DNA of 59,792 nucleotides, taken from positions 1 through 59,792 of the forward strand of contig CAIYUN010000040.1 in the NCBI GenBank assembly GCA_903929355.1, written 5' to 3'. How positions within the stretch are numbered: the first letter of the stretch is position 1; each line of letters begins with the position of its first letter. The notes under the pieces were generated by a model. The model made no database searches, was not told where the DNA came from, and was given only the letters and a program-made list of their open reading frames with translations. The position numbers and the translations under genes were made by a program. Below, one piece after another: positions 1 to 7,597 of the stretch. This stretch comes from an uncultured Opitutaceae bacterium. Its GTDB lineage: Bacteria; Verrucomicrobiota; Verrucomicrobiia; Opitutales; Opitutaceae.

Positions 1-185
1 ACCCGGGTGAGGACGTCACGCTCGGTGAAGATGCCGACGAGGCGTTCGACGTAGGTGACCAGCACACAGCCAAGCTTGTGCTGATTCATCAGCTTCACGG
101 CTTCGGCCACGGTCGCAGAGGGCGGAAGGGTCTGGACCGACAACGAGGACTTGCTGGCCAACAAGACAGAGATGGGGGTTTTCAC
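1..185 (-). CDS. CBS-domain protein, partial (runs off the left edge)
   Basis: Read on the minus strand this gives a protein opening VKTPISVLLASK and ending at the window edge in LVGIFTERDVLTR, the classic end of a CBS motif. CBS pairs bind adenine nucleotides and regulate attached enzymes or channels, but here the rest of the protein is missing, so its role is unknown. I chose the GTG at 185 because the CBS fold normally starts about there. An in-frame ATG at 272 would add 29 residues of low-complexity sequence. The gene diverges from the M48 peptidase. The frame is open throughout and the motif is specific, so the family call is firm and the start is not. Confidence 0.72.
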   Translation of the reverse strand, partial: MKTPISVLLASKSSLSVQTLPPSATVAEAVKLMNQHKLGCVLVTYVERLVGIFTERDVLTR

Positions 186-339
186 GTGGAGAGGGGCTTC
201 GGGGGGAAGAATGGCCAGCAATCGCGGCCGGAGACAAGAACGGAACTTGAGAAAACACCCCAAGGGAAGCATCTCAGCCGTGTCGACCTTGCATTACGAT
301 GGACTTGCGACGGCGGGCCCCCAACCTAAATTCCACCCC

Positions 340-2442
340 ATGGATTTCTTCGAGGCCCAGGCCCGTGCCAGGAAACGAACCACGCGACTTGTCGGGCTGT
401 TCGCGCTGGCCGTCGTCGGCACCATCCTGGCCGGTTACTTCGCCGCCGTGTTCGGTCTGAGCCATGGGTACGCCCGCCGCCTGCCCCTGGGCGGCTTTCG
501 CGCCAGGGTGGTCGACGACTCCATCTGGCAGCCGCAGCTTTTTGTGATGGTGACCCTGGGCACGCTGGTGGTGGTCGGGTTGGGCTCGCTCTACAAATGG
601 CATGAGTTTTCCGACGGCGGCTCCGCCGTCGCCGAAGGCGTCGGCGCCCGGCTGATTCAGCCCGGCTCGGCCGTCCCGCAGGAACGCCAGTTGCTCAATG
701 TCGTCGAGGAGATGGCCATTGCCGCCGGCCTCCCGGCACCGGCGGTCTATGTCCTCGATGACGAGCCTGGCATCAATGCGTTCGCCGCCGGTCTCACCAC
801 CGGCGACGCCGTGGTGACGGTCACCCGGGGCACGCTCGACAAGCTGACGCGCGACGAGTTGCAGGGCGTCATCGGCCATGAATTCAGCCATATCCTCAAT
901 GGCGACATGCGGCTGAATCTGCGTCTGACCGCCATCATCTTTGGCATCCTGGTCATCGGGCTGGCCGGGCGGGGCATCCTCTGGTCGCTGCGCGGGGTGC
1001 GGGTCAGCTCCCGCGACAGCAAGAATGGCGGGGGCGCGGTCATCATGATCGCGCTCCTGGGGGTGGCCTTGCTGATCCTGGGCTATGTCGGATATTTTTT
1101 TGGCCGCCTGATCCAGGCTGCCATCTCGCGGCAGCGTGAGTTTCTCGCCGACGCCTCCAGCGTGCAGTTCACGCGCAATCCGGCGGGTGTCACCGGGGCG
1201 TTGAAGAAGATCGGCGGGTATGCACTGGGCTCGACGGTGTCCGGTCATGACACCGCCCAGATCAACCACTTTTTCTTTGCGCAAAGCTTTCAGTCAAACT
1301 TCGGCGGGTTCTGGGCGACGCACCCGCCGGTGGCCGAACGCATCCAGGCGGTGGACCCGCAATGGGACGGCAAAATGTTTGACCCGCCCCAGGTGCTCAA
1401 TCCCGCCCTCGATTCGTTTCGCGCCATGCCGACAATGCAAAAGGGGGTAAGGACCGGCCCGGCGGCGGCCGGACTGGTTGGGGCAGCGTCCGGCGCTGGC
1501 GCCGCCGGACAATCCGCATTCCGCACTCCGCACTCCGCCATCGGCCCGACCCCCTACCGACCCGCCGCGGTCATGGCCAACGCCGGCGCGCTCACGGCGG
1601 CGCATTTCCGCCACGCGCAGCAGCTGCTCCACGCGCTGCCACCGGGGCTGCGGGAGGCCGCGCGCGAACCGGGCCGCGCACCGGCGCTCGTCTGCGGGCT
1701 TCTGCTGGCGGCGGATCCGGCCATCCGCAGCCGCCAGCTCACCCTCGTCGCGGAGCACGCCGGCGCGGACACCGCGGCCGCGCTCAACGCGCTGCTTGTC
1801 GCGCCGCAGCCTGGCGAAGGCGGACTCGTCGCGCCGCAGCCCGGCGAAGGCGGACTGGTCGCCGGTCTCGCCGCCGAGGAGGCCCGCCTGCCGCTGTTGC
1901 AGCTCGCCATGCCCGCGCTCCGCCAGCTGGACGCTGACGCCCTGGCGGCCTTGCTGAAGACCTTGGATGAGCTGGTCCGGGCCGACGGGGAGGTTACGCC
2001 GTTCGAGTTCGCGCTGCAGAAGATGCTCGCCCGTCAACTCAGCCTCGCCACGGAACCGAACCACCGGGTGGATTTTTATTCGTTCGACGCCCTGGCCCGC
2101 GACATCGCCGTGGTGCTCTCGGTTTTTGCCCGGGTGGGCAGCAACGACGAGGCGGCCGCCGCGACCGCCTGCGCCGCCGGCGCCGCGCAGCTCCGGCAGA
2201 TCGAAAGCCAACTGGCCCTGATCCCTGCCGACGCCTGCGGGCTGGCCGCGCTGGACACCGCATTCGACCGCCTGGCCGCCGCGTCGCCCTTCATCAAGCA
2301 GCGCACCCTGCTGGCGGCCGCGCAGGTCATTGGCGCGGACGGCGTCGTGACCGTGCAGGAAGGCGAGCTGCACCGCGCGCTCGCCGCCGCCTTGGACGTG
2401 CCCCTGCCGCTGGCAAGGCTTGAACCAGTGGCAGCAGATTGA
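340..2442 (+). CDS. M48 family (HtpX/Ste24-like) membrane metallopeptidase with TerB-like C-terminal extension
   Basis: A 700-aa protein. Membrane segments lie near residues 20-42 and 70-90, with two more around 205-260. The zinc motif HEFSH (H180, E181, H184) and the third ligand in REFLADAS (E267) mark an M48 peptidase, a family that degrades misfolded membrane proteins. After about residue 330 the protein runs on for some 370 residues: a Pro/Ala linker, then acidic helical segments (ADGEVTPFEF, GADGVVTVQEGE) resembling TerB-like domains. HtpX itself is only about 290 aa. The linker holds a run of four 7-bp repeats (1513-1540) and a 30-bp tandem duplication (1798-1857). The start at 340 fits the usual N-terminus; upstream in-frame starts give no conserved sequence. 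Confidence 0.88.
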   Translation: MDFFEAQARARKRTTRLVGLFALAVVGTILAGYFAAVFGLSHGYARRLPLGGFRARVVDDSIWQPQLFVMVTLGTLVVVGLGSLYKWHEFSDGGSAVAEGVGARLIQPGSAVPQERQLLNVVEEMAIAAGLPAPAVYVLDDEPGINAFAAGLTTGDAVVTVTRGTLDKLTRDELQGVIGHEFSHILNGDMRLNLRLTAIIFGILVIGLAGRGILWSLRGVRVSSRDSKNGGGAVIMIALLGVALLILGYVGYFFGRLIQAAISRQREFLADASSVQFTRNPAGVTGALKKIGGYALGSTVSGHDTAQINHFFFAQSFQSNFGGFWATHPPVAERIQAVDPQWDGKMFDPPQVLNPALDSFRAMPTMQKGVRTGPAAAGLVGAASGAGAAGQSAFRTPHSAIGPTPYRPAAVMANAGALTAAHFRHAQQLLHALPPGLREAAREPGRAPALVCGLLLAADPAIRSRQLTLVAEHAGADTAAALNALLVAPQPGEGGLVAPQPGEGGLVAGLAAEEARLPLLQLAMPALRQLDADALAALLKTLDELVRADGEVTPFEFALQKMLARQLSLATEPNHRVDFYSFDALARDIAVVLSVFARVGSNDEAAAATACAAGAAQLRQIESQLALIPADACGLAALDTAFDRLAAASPFIKQRTLLAAAQVIGADGVVTVQEGELHRALAAALDVPLPLARLEPVAAD
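1513..1540. repeat. Heptanucleotide tandem repeat (TCCGCAY x4) inside the M48 gene
   Basis: Four consecutive 7-bp units, TCCGCAT, TCCGCAC, TCCGCAC and a degenerate TCCGCCA, fall in the low-complexity linker of the M48 peptidase. Because 7 is not a multiple of 3, a change of one unit would shift the frame; three units are neutral. Confidence 0.85.
1798..1857. repeat. 30-bp tandem duplication in the M48 linker
   Basis: Two adjacent 30-bp copies encode VAPQPGEGGL twice. They differ at two positions only, so the duplication is in frame and probably recent. Confidence 0.85.
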
Positions 2443-2758
2443 CTAACCTGAAAAAATTCAAAAGCTCAGCATTGGAATCCTTCTACCCTTGGCCTATCTG
2501 GCCCTGTTTTTGTCGCTTTGGGGAAAGCTCTATGCCCCTGATGTCTTCGGAGGCGCCGTGCTGCAATTCAGTTCGGCTGCGTTTGTGGCGGTCGCCTGCC
2601 CGACGTGCCTGCTCGTCTCTTTGTCGCTGGCCCGGAATGGTCGCCGGTTCATGGCTCTGTTGCGGGCGGCTTTGTCGGCTTTACCGCAAGCCCTGTCACC
2701 GGGCTGCGTTTCCCGCCCCGTCTTGACAAATGGCCCGACCCCAGGGCATCGTCCCGCC
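2443..2758. other. Gap with a possible short membrane-protein ORF
   Basis: No gene can be assigned securely in this 316-bp stretch. From a TTG at 2489 the frame encodes two hydrophobic stretches (LALFLSLW and AVACPTCLLVSLSLA) and stays open into the DUF433 gene downstream. It could be a small membrane protein, a remnant, or an N-terminal extension of the antitoxin. A TTGACA hexamer at 2722-2727 could be the -35 of a promoter for the DUF433 gene, but I see no good -10. Confidence 0.3.
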
Positions 2759-3073
2759 ATGAAGAACGGCAAAATCCACGCCCCCTCGCGCGCCGCGGAG
2801 CGCGTTGAGCTTGGCCGGCACATCGTCGCCGACCCGGCGATCTGCCACGGCAAGCCCACCTTCAAGGGCACGCGCATCATGGTCTGGCAGGTGCTCGACG
2901 ACGTGGCCGATGGTCGCTCGTGGGACTTCATCTGTCGCACCCGCTGGGGTGGGCTCATCCCGCAGGCCGCGATTGGCGAGGCGGTCCGGCTCGCGCAAGA
3001 CGTGCTGCTCGAACGATATGTCCCCGCCTCGCGGCGGCCGGCGCGAAAAAGCCCCGAGCCGGCCTTCGCTTGA
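2759..3073 (+). CDS. DUF433 domain antitoxin
   Basis: A 104-aa protein. The core GRHIVADPAICHGKPTFKGT followed by RIMVWQVLDDVADG is the DUF433 signature, a winged-helix fold that acts as the antitoxin beside DUF5615 PIN-like toxins (VapBC-type pairs). Its last bases overlap the TTG start of the downstream gene, so the two are translated together. The start at 2759 is the first ATG with no SD-like sequence; an alternative TTG at 2489 would add a hydrophobic N-terminus. The pairing is known family behaviour; toxicity here is inferred. Confidence 0.85.
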   Translation: MKNGKIHAPSRAAERVELGRHIVADPAICHGKPTFKGTRIMVWQVLDDVADGRSWDFICRTRWGGLIPQAAIGEAVRLAQDVLLERYVPASRRPARKSPEPAFA

Positions 3074-3456
3074 ACCTGCTGGACGAGAATTTCCCGAAAG
3101 ACCAGCTGCCGCGGTTGAAAGACTGGCGCATTCCGTTCCGGCAAATCGGCCCGGACATCGCCAGGGCCGGGACGAAAGATTCCGACATCGTGCCGCTGTT
3201 GCACCGGCATCACGGGGTGACGTTCTTCACGCTGGATCAGGATTTTTTCGTCCCGGGGTTGTGTCATCCGACCTATTGTCTGGCTTGGCTGGATGCGCGC
3301 GCGGATGACGCCGCGCATTTCCTGCGGTGCTTTTTGAAGCACCCGGACTTTGCCACCCAAGCCCGGCGGATGGGCGTCGTCGCCCGCGCACATCACGATG
3401 GCGTGGACTTCTGGCTGCGGAACCGCATCGGCCTGCAGCGAGCACGCTGGCGGTGA
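3070..3456 (+). CDS. DUF5615 PIN-like toxin (putative RNase)
   Basis: A 128-aa protein starting LNLLDENFP, with an acidic Asp-Glu pair as in the DUF5615 N-terminus, then SDIVPLLHRHHGVTFFTLDQDFF holding further conserved aspartates. These acidic residues form the metal site of PIN nucleases. The TTG start at 3070 overlaps the TGA of the DUF433 antitoxin, a typical coupled toxin-antitoxin layout. It ends 8 bp from the stop of convergent murJ. It is likely the ribonuclease toxin of the pair, held inactive by DUF433. Confidence 0.8.
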   Translation: MNLLDENFPKDQLPRLKDWRIPFRQIGPDIARAGTKDSDIVPLLHRHHGVTFFTLDQDFFVPGLCHPTYCLAWLDARADDAAHFLRCFLKHPDFATQARRMGVVARAHHDGVDFWLRNRIGLQRARWR

Positions 3457-3464
3457 ACGGCTGC

Positions 3465-5015
3465 TCACCCGCCGCGTCTTTTCCGCAACCAGGCAGCGAT
3501 CTCCTCACGGCCCTCGGTCCGCAGCTCCCAGAGGAGCCAGCCATACCACAGGACGGCGAGCGGGATCAGCCCGCCGACCGCGAGCGCGTCGGCCAGCCGG
3601 GACCGGGGCAGGGCCTCGGTGATGATCTGCCAGCCGGCCCACACCATCGCCCCCATGCTCAGGGTCGCCACGCCGACCTTGGCGACCGTTGGCCAGAGGG
3701 GCGCGAAGGTCATGTCGGGGAGCCGGCGCACCAGTGCGCGCTGCAGCAGGAGGGTTTGCACGATGATGGCCGCCGTGCTGGCCAGCACCAGTCCGGCGGT
3801 GCCAAGCCAGCGCATGAGCGCGAGGCTCAGCCCGAGGTTCACCAGGAAATCAACCGCCGCGATTTTGACGGGCGTGCCGGTGTCCTTCAGTGCGTAAAAA
3901 GCACGCACCGTCAGGTTGGTGATCGAGAAAAAGGGCAGGCCGATGGCAAACAGCGCCACGAGCGGGGTCATGGCGCCCGCGGCGGCGGCGTCAAAGTGAC
4001 CGTGCTGAAACAACAGTCGGACGATCGGTCCGCTCAACACCGCCAGTCCGGCGGCGGCGGGCGCATTGATGATGAGGATGAGCCGCACGCCATGCCGGTA
4101 ATCCTCCGCCAGGGCGGAGAATTTCCGCTCGGCGGCATGCCGCGCGATCAGCGGGTAGACCACGGTGGAAACGGCGATGGCGAACACCCCGATCGGCAGC
4201 TCCATGAGCCGGTTGGAGTAGAACATGAGCGTGCCCGCCGAGTCGTTGAGGGCGTAGGCGAGGAGGCTGCCCACGTAGATGTTGATCTGGTAGATCGCCG
4301 TGCCGAAGAACCCCGGGGTCATCAGGCGGGCGATCTCGCGCACGGGTTCCGGCCGGGCGAAGTCCGGCCGCGGCCGCCAGCCCTCCCGCATCAGGACCGC
4401 GGCGGGCACCGCCATCTGCAGGAAACCGCCGACCAGGACGCCGGCGCACAACCAGTGCACGGCCTCGACCGGCGTCCGGGCGAAATGGAGCCCCGCGCCG
4501 CCGAGGGAGAGAATCATGGCGAGATTGAGCCAGATCGGCGACAGCGCCGGCTCGGTGAAATGGTCGAGGACGTTGAGCGTCGCATTGAACGCCGCCGCAA
4601 CGCAGACGAGGGCGAGGTAGGGGAACAAGACCACGGTGAGGTCGGCCACAAGATACCATTTGTCCGCATGGCCGGTGAGGAGCCGGGACTGGCTGAAGAG
4701 CAGCATCGCCACCCCGACCACGCCGCCGGTCACGACCGCGAGCCAGCTCACGACCTGGTTGAGCAGCGCGAACGCCCCCGGCCGGCCGCGCGTGTGCAGC
4801 TCCTCCTGCAAGGTGGGCAGGAACGCCGCCGTAAGCGCCCCCTCACCCAACAGCCGCCGGAACAGGTTCGGCAGCCGAAAGGCGGTCAGAAAGGCCGAGT
4901 TGAGCACGCTGTCGCCGAAGACCGCGGCGCCGACCTGGTCGCGCACCAGACCGAGGACGCGCGACACCACCGTGAGCAGCGAGACGACGCCGATGTTTTT
5001 AAGGTGCTTCGACAC
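3465..5015 (-). CDS. murJ: Lipid II flippase MurJ
   Basis: A 516-aa polytopic membrane protein. The N-terminus VSKHLKNIGVVSLLTVVSRVLG and the segment SAFLTAFRLPNLFRRLLGEGALTAAFLPT are diagnostic of MurJ/MviN, and about 14 membrane helices follow. MurJ flips lipid-linked peptidoglycan precursors across the inner membrane. I used the GTG at 5015; the longer frame to 5258 adds 81 residues of unrelated Arg/Pro-rich sequence. Convergent with the DUF5615 gene. No SD sequence precedes the start. Confidence 0.93.
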   Translation of the reverse strand: MSKHLKNIGVVSLLTVVSRVLGLVRDQVGAAVFGDSVLNSAFLTAFRLPNLFRRLLGEGALTAAFLPTLQEELHTRGRPGAFALLNQVVSWLAVVTGGVVGVAMLLFSQSRLLTGHADKWYLVADLTVVLFPYLALVCVAAAFNATLNVLDHFTEPALSPIWLNLAMILSLGGAGLHFARTPVEAVHWLCAGVLVGGFLQMAVPAAVLMREGWRPRPDFARPEPVREIARLMTPGFFGTAIYQINIYVGSLLAYALNDSAGTLMFYSNRLMELPIGVFAIAVSTVVYPLIARHAAERKFSALAEDYRHGVRLILIINAPAAAGLAVLSGPIVRLLFQHGHFDAAAAGAMTPLVALFAIGLPFFSITNLTVRAFYALKDTGTPVKIAAVDFLVNLGLSLALMRWLGTAGLVLASTAAIIVQTLLLQRALVRRLPDMTFAPLWPTVAKVGVATLSMGAMVWAGWQIITEALPRSRLADALAVGGLIPLAVLWYGWLLWELRTEGREEIAAWLRKRRGG

Positions 5016-5216
5016 GCGTCGTTTTCCGCCGCACGGGGGAGGTTGGCAAGCCGATTGGCGACAGCGCGTGGGCGGCTGGATTGAAGTAGCAAACCGGGGC
5101 GTGACCGCCGGGCGCGCCGTCCGGAATATGCCTTTTAATGGAATGCGCCCGTCCCGGGCAGGCCGGCGCGTCGGGCATTGACGCTGGCAATCCGGCCCCC
5201 CAGCGTGCCGACAGCC

Positions 5217-6248
5217 ATGTCGCTCATCCCCAAACTCGTCGCGCGCCTCCAGCGCCACCCCAAGCGCGTCGTCTTCCCCGAAGGCGGCGACCCCCGCATT
5301 TTACAGGCCGCCCGCCAGTGGGTCACCCGCAAAATGGGCGTGCCCCTCCTCCTCGGCAATCGCGCGGCCATCAAGGCCGCCGCCGCCAAGCTCGACCTCA
5401 AACTGGACGGCATCCGCATCGTCGAACCGGAGCGCAGCGAGGAGTTTGAAGGCTTCGTGACTTCGTTCGAACGCCTGCGCCACAGCAAGGGGCTCCAGCC
5501 CGCCGAGGCCCGCGAGGCCATGCGTGAGACCAACTATTTCGCCACCATGATGCTCGCCACCGGCCAGGCCGATGCCCTCGTCTCCGGCGCGACCGTCACG
5601 GCCGCCAGCGGGCTGCGCCCGATTTTCCAGATCATCCCGCGCCTCGAAAATGTGCGCAACGCCTCCTCGCTCATGGTGCTCGACTTCGACGAGAAGAAGG
5701 TGGGGAGCGACGGCTCCCTGTTTTTCGCCGATTGCGGCGTCATCCCGGACCCGACGGCCGAGCAACTGTGCGACATCGCCCTCTCGACCGCCATGATCGC
5801 CCGCCATCTCACGGGCGAAACGCCGCGCGTGGCGATGCTGAGCTACGCCTCGAAGAGCACGTCCAACCAGGCCGGGCTGGTGAAGGTCCGCAACGCCACG
5901 GAGCTGGCTCGCGCCAAGGCCAAGGCCGCGCTGCTGCCGATGGAGATCGACGGCGAACTCCAGGCCGACGCGGCGCTCGACCTCCTGGTGGCGACCACCA
6001 AGGGGATTGCCAGCTCCGTCGCCGGCCGGGCCAACGTGCTCATCTTTCCCGACCTGAACAGCGGCAACATCGCCTACAAGCTCGTGCAGCAGCTCGCCGG
6101 GGCCAACACCTTCGGGCAGATTCTCACGGGCCTGTCGAAACCCGCGGCTGAGATCAGCCGCGGGGCGAGCGCACACGACGTGTTCGGCGCGGCGGCCATT
6201 GTCGGCTGCCAGGCGATCGACCCCCGCCTGCTCCACGGCGCCGCCTGA
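5217..6248 (+). CDS. pta: Phosphate acetyltransferase, short catalytic form
   Basis: A 343-aa PTA_PTB-domain enzyme that interconverts acetyl-CoA plus phosphate with acetyl phosphate plus CoA. Diagnostic segments are RVVFPEGGDPRIL at the N-terminus, ADALVSGATVTAASGLRPIFQIIP, MLSYASKSTSNQ and NVLIFPDLNSGNIAYKLVQ. It lacks the N-terminal regulatory domains of the long Enterobacteria-type Pta; those are encoded separately by the next gene, 40 bp downstream. Start ATG at 5217; the 13-codon longer frame is not conserved-looking. No acetate kinase gene is in the window. Confidence 0.93.
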   Translation: MSLIPKLVARLQRHPKRVVFPEGGDPRILQAARQWVTRKMGVPLLLGNRAAIKAAAAKLDLKLDGIRIVEPERSEEFEGFVTSFERLRHSKGLQPAEAREAMRETNYFATMMLATGQADALVSGATVTAASGLRPIFQIIPRLENVRNASSLMVLDFDEKKVGSDGSLFFADCGVIPDPTAEQLCDIALSTAMIARHLTGETPRVAMLSYASKSTSNQAGLVKVRNATELARAKAKAALLPMEIDGELQADAALDLLVATTKGIASSVAGRANVLIFPDLNSGNIAYKLVQQLAGANTFGQILTGLSKPAAEISRGASAHDVFGAAAIVGCQAIDPRLLHGAA

Positions 6249-6288
6249 GCGGGGCCCGCCACTGCCCGGGTCCCGCCTTTCCCGCGCC

Positions 6289-7455
6289 ATGCCTGACCTG
6301 CCGACCACCAACCCGTTTCTCCAGCCCGCGCTGCCACTGCTCGCGGGCCCGACGAACAAGGTCACGCGCCGCCTCTTCGTCGCCGCCACGCGCATGAACG
6401 ACGGCAAGACCACGGTCTGCCTGGGCCTTTTCGCCGCCCTCCAGTCGCTTTACCCGCGGATCGGCTTCATCAAGCCGGTGGGCCAGCGCTTTATCGAGGT
6501 GCAGGGACAGCATGTGGACGAGGACTCCCATCTCCTCGACACAATCTTCAATGTGCGCGTGCCGATCGAGAGCATGAGCCCGGTCACGGTGGACAGCGGT
6601 TTCACGCGCCGTTATTTGAAAGATCCCGGCCCGATGCTCGCGGAACTGAAGGACAAGATCTGCCGGGCCTTCGACCGGGTTTCATGGGAAAAGGACTTCA
6701 CCCTGATCGAGGGGACCGGCCACGCCGGCGTGGGCAGTGTGTTTGACCTCTCCAACGCCAGCGTCGCGCGTCTCCTCAACGCCAAGGTGATCCTCGTCTG
6801 TCCCGGGGGCATCGGCCGGCCCATCGACGAGATCGCGCTGAACAAGGCGCTCTTCGACCAGGCCGGGGTGGAGGTCGTCGGCGCGATTCTCAACAAGGTC
6901 GCGCCGGACAAGATCGCGACCGTGGCCGAGTACGCCGGCCTCGGGCTGGGGCGGCTGGGGGTGCCGCTGCTCGGCGTGCTGCCCATCCAGCCGATGCTCT
7001 CCGAGCCCAACCTCCCGCAGATTGCGGACGAAATCGACGGCCGGTGGCTCAACGGCCGGAAGGCCGCCGCCAAGCAGCGCGTCTCGCGCGTGGTGGTCGG
7101 GGCGATGGCCGCCAACGGCATCGTGGACTATCTCCAGCCCGGCACGCTCATCATCACGCCGGGCGACCGCGACGACATCATTCTCGCCGCCACCGCGACG
7201 GCCCGTCTGGCCGGCGGCAGCGCCATCGCCGGCCTCGTGCTCACGAATGACGCGCCACCGCACGCCAAGATCGCCGAACTCCTGGCGCAGACCGACATCC
7301 CGGTCATCGCCACCAAGGAGGAGAGCTACACCATCGCCTCAAAAATTTTCGGCATGACCGTGAAGACCCAGCCGCAGGACACCGACAAGATCCCGATCAT
7401 CAAAAAGCTCATCACCGAGCACGTGGACCTCAAGGCGCTGCTGGCACGCGTGTGA
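6289..7455 (+). CDS. P-loop/DRTGG-domain protein (Pta N-terminal-like regulatory partner)
   Basis: A 388-aa protein with a dethiobiotin-synthetase-like P-loop near residues 33-48 (AATRMNDGKTTVCLGL) and a DRTGG domain in the C-terminal third (VGAMAANGIVDYLQPGTLIITPGDR split by a short loop). This is the architecture of the first two thirds of long-form Pta, where it carries allosteric regulation. As a stand-alone gene right after pta it probably forms the regulatory subunit or modulates acetate overflow. The gene order is reversed relative to the domain order of the fused protein. Start ATG at 6289. Confidence 0.85.
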   Translation: MPDLPTTNPFLQPALPLLAGPTNKVTRRLFVAATRMNDGKTTVCLGLFAALQSLYPRIGFIKPVGQRFIEVQGQHVDEDSHLLDTIFNVRVPIESMSPVTVDSGFTRRYLKDPGPMLAELKDKICRAFDRVSWEKDFTLIEGTGHAGVGSVFDLSNASVARLLNAKVILVCPGGIGRPIDEIALNKALFDQAGVEVVGAILNKVAPDKIATVAEYAGLGLGRLGVPLLGVLPIQPMLSEPNLPQIADEIDGRWLNGRKAAAKQRVSRVVVGAMAANGIVDYLQPGTLIITPGDRDDIILAATATARLAGGSAIAGLVLTNDAPPHAKIAELLAQTDIPVIATKEESYTIASKIFGMTVKTQPQDTDKIPIIKKLITEHVDLKALLARV

Positions 7456-7498
7456 AGCCGACAGCAGGTGAAACGGGAGATTCAACCCCGCCCCGCCG

Positions 7499-7597
7499 TT
7501 AGATTCGTGCGACCCTAAAAAGGTACCAGGCAAACCCGATGACCCCAACGGCATAGAGCACGATTACGATCAGGATCACTTTCTTTTTCGTGCTCAT
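7499..7597 (-). CDS. 32-aa single-span membrane peptide
   Basis: The reading frame opens MSTKKKVILIVIVLYAV and continues GVIGFAWYLFRVARI to a TAA. That is three lysines, one hydrophobic span of about 21 residues, then basic residues, a textbook N-in single-pass peptide. Its ATG overlaps the TGA of the upstream exported-protein gene (ATGA), suggesting translational coupling. It is the last gene of a three-gene minus-strand unit and converges with the DRTGG gene. No homology is recognisable at this size; the topology and coupling are the evidence. Confidence 0.65.
   Translation of the reverse strand: MSTKKKVILIVIVLYAVGVIGFAWYLFRVARI

Noticed and set aside
3327-5084. Long plus-strand frame (585 aa) opposite murJ
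   Set aside because: Mirror of a GC-rich gene: Arg/Gly/Gln/His-rich with no domain or membrane pattern, whereas the minus strand gives a clear MurJ.
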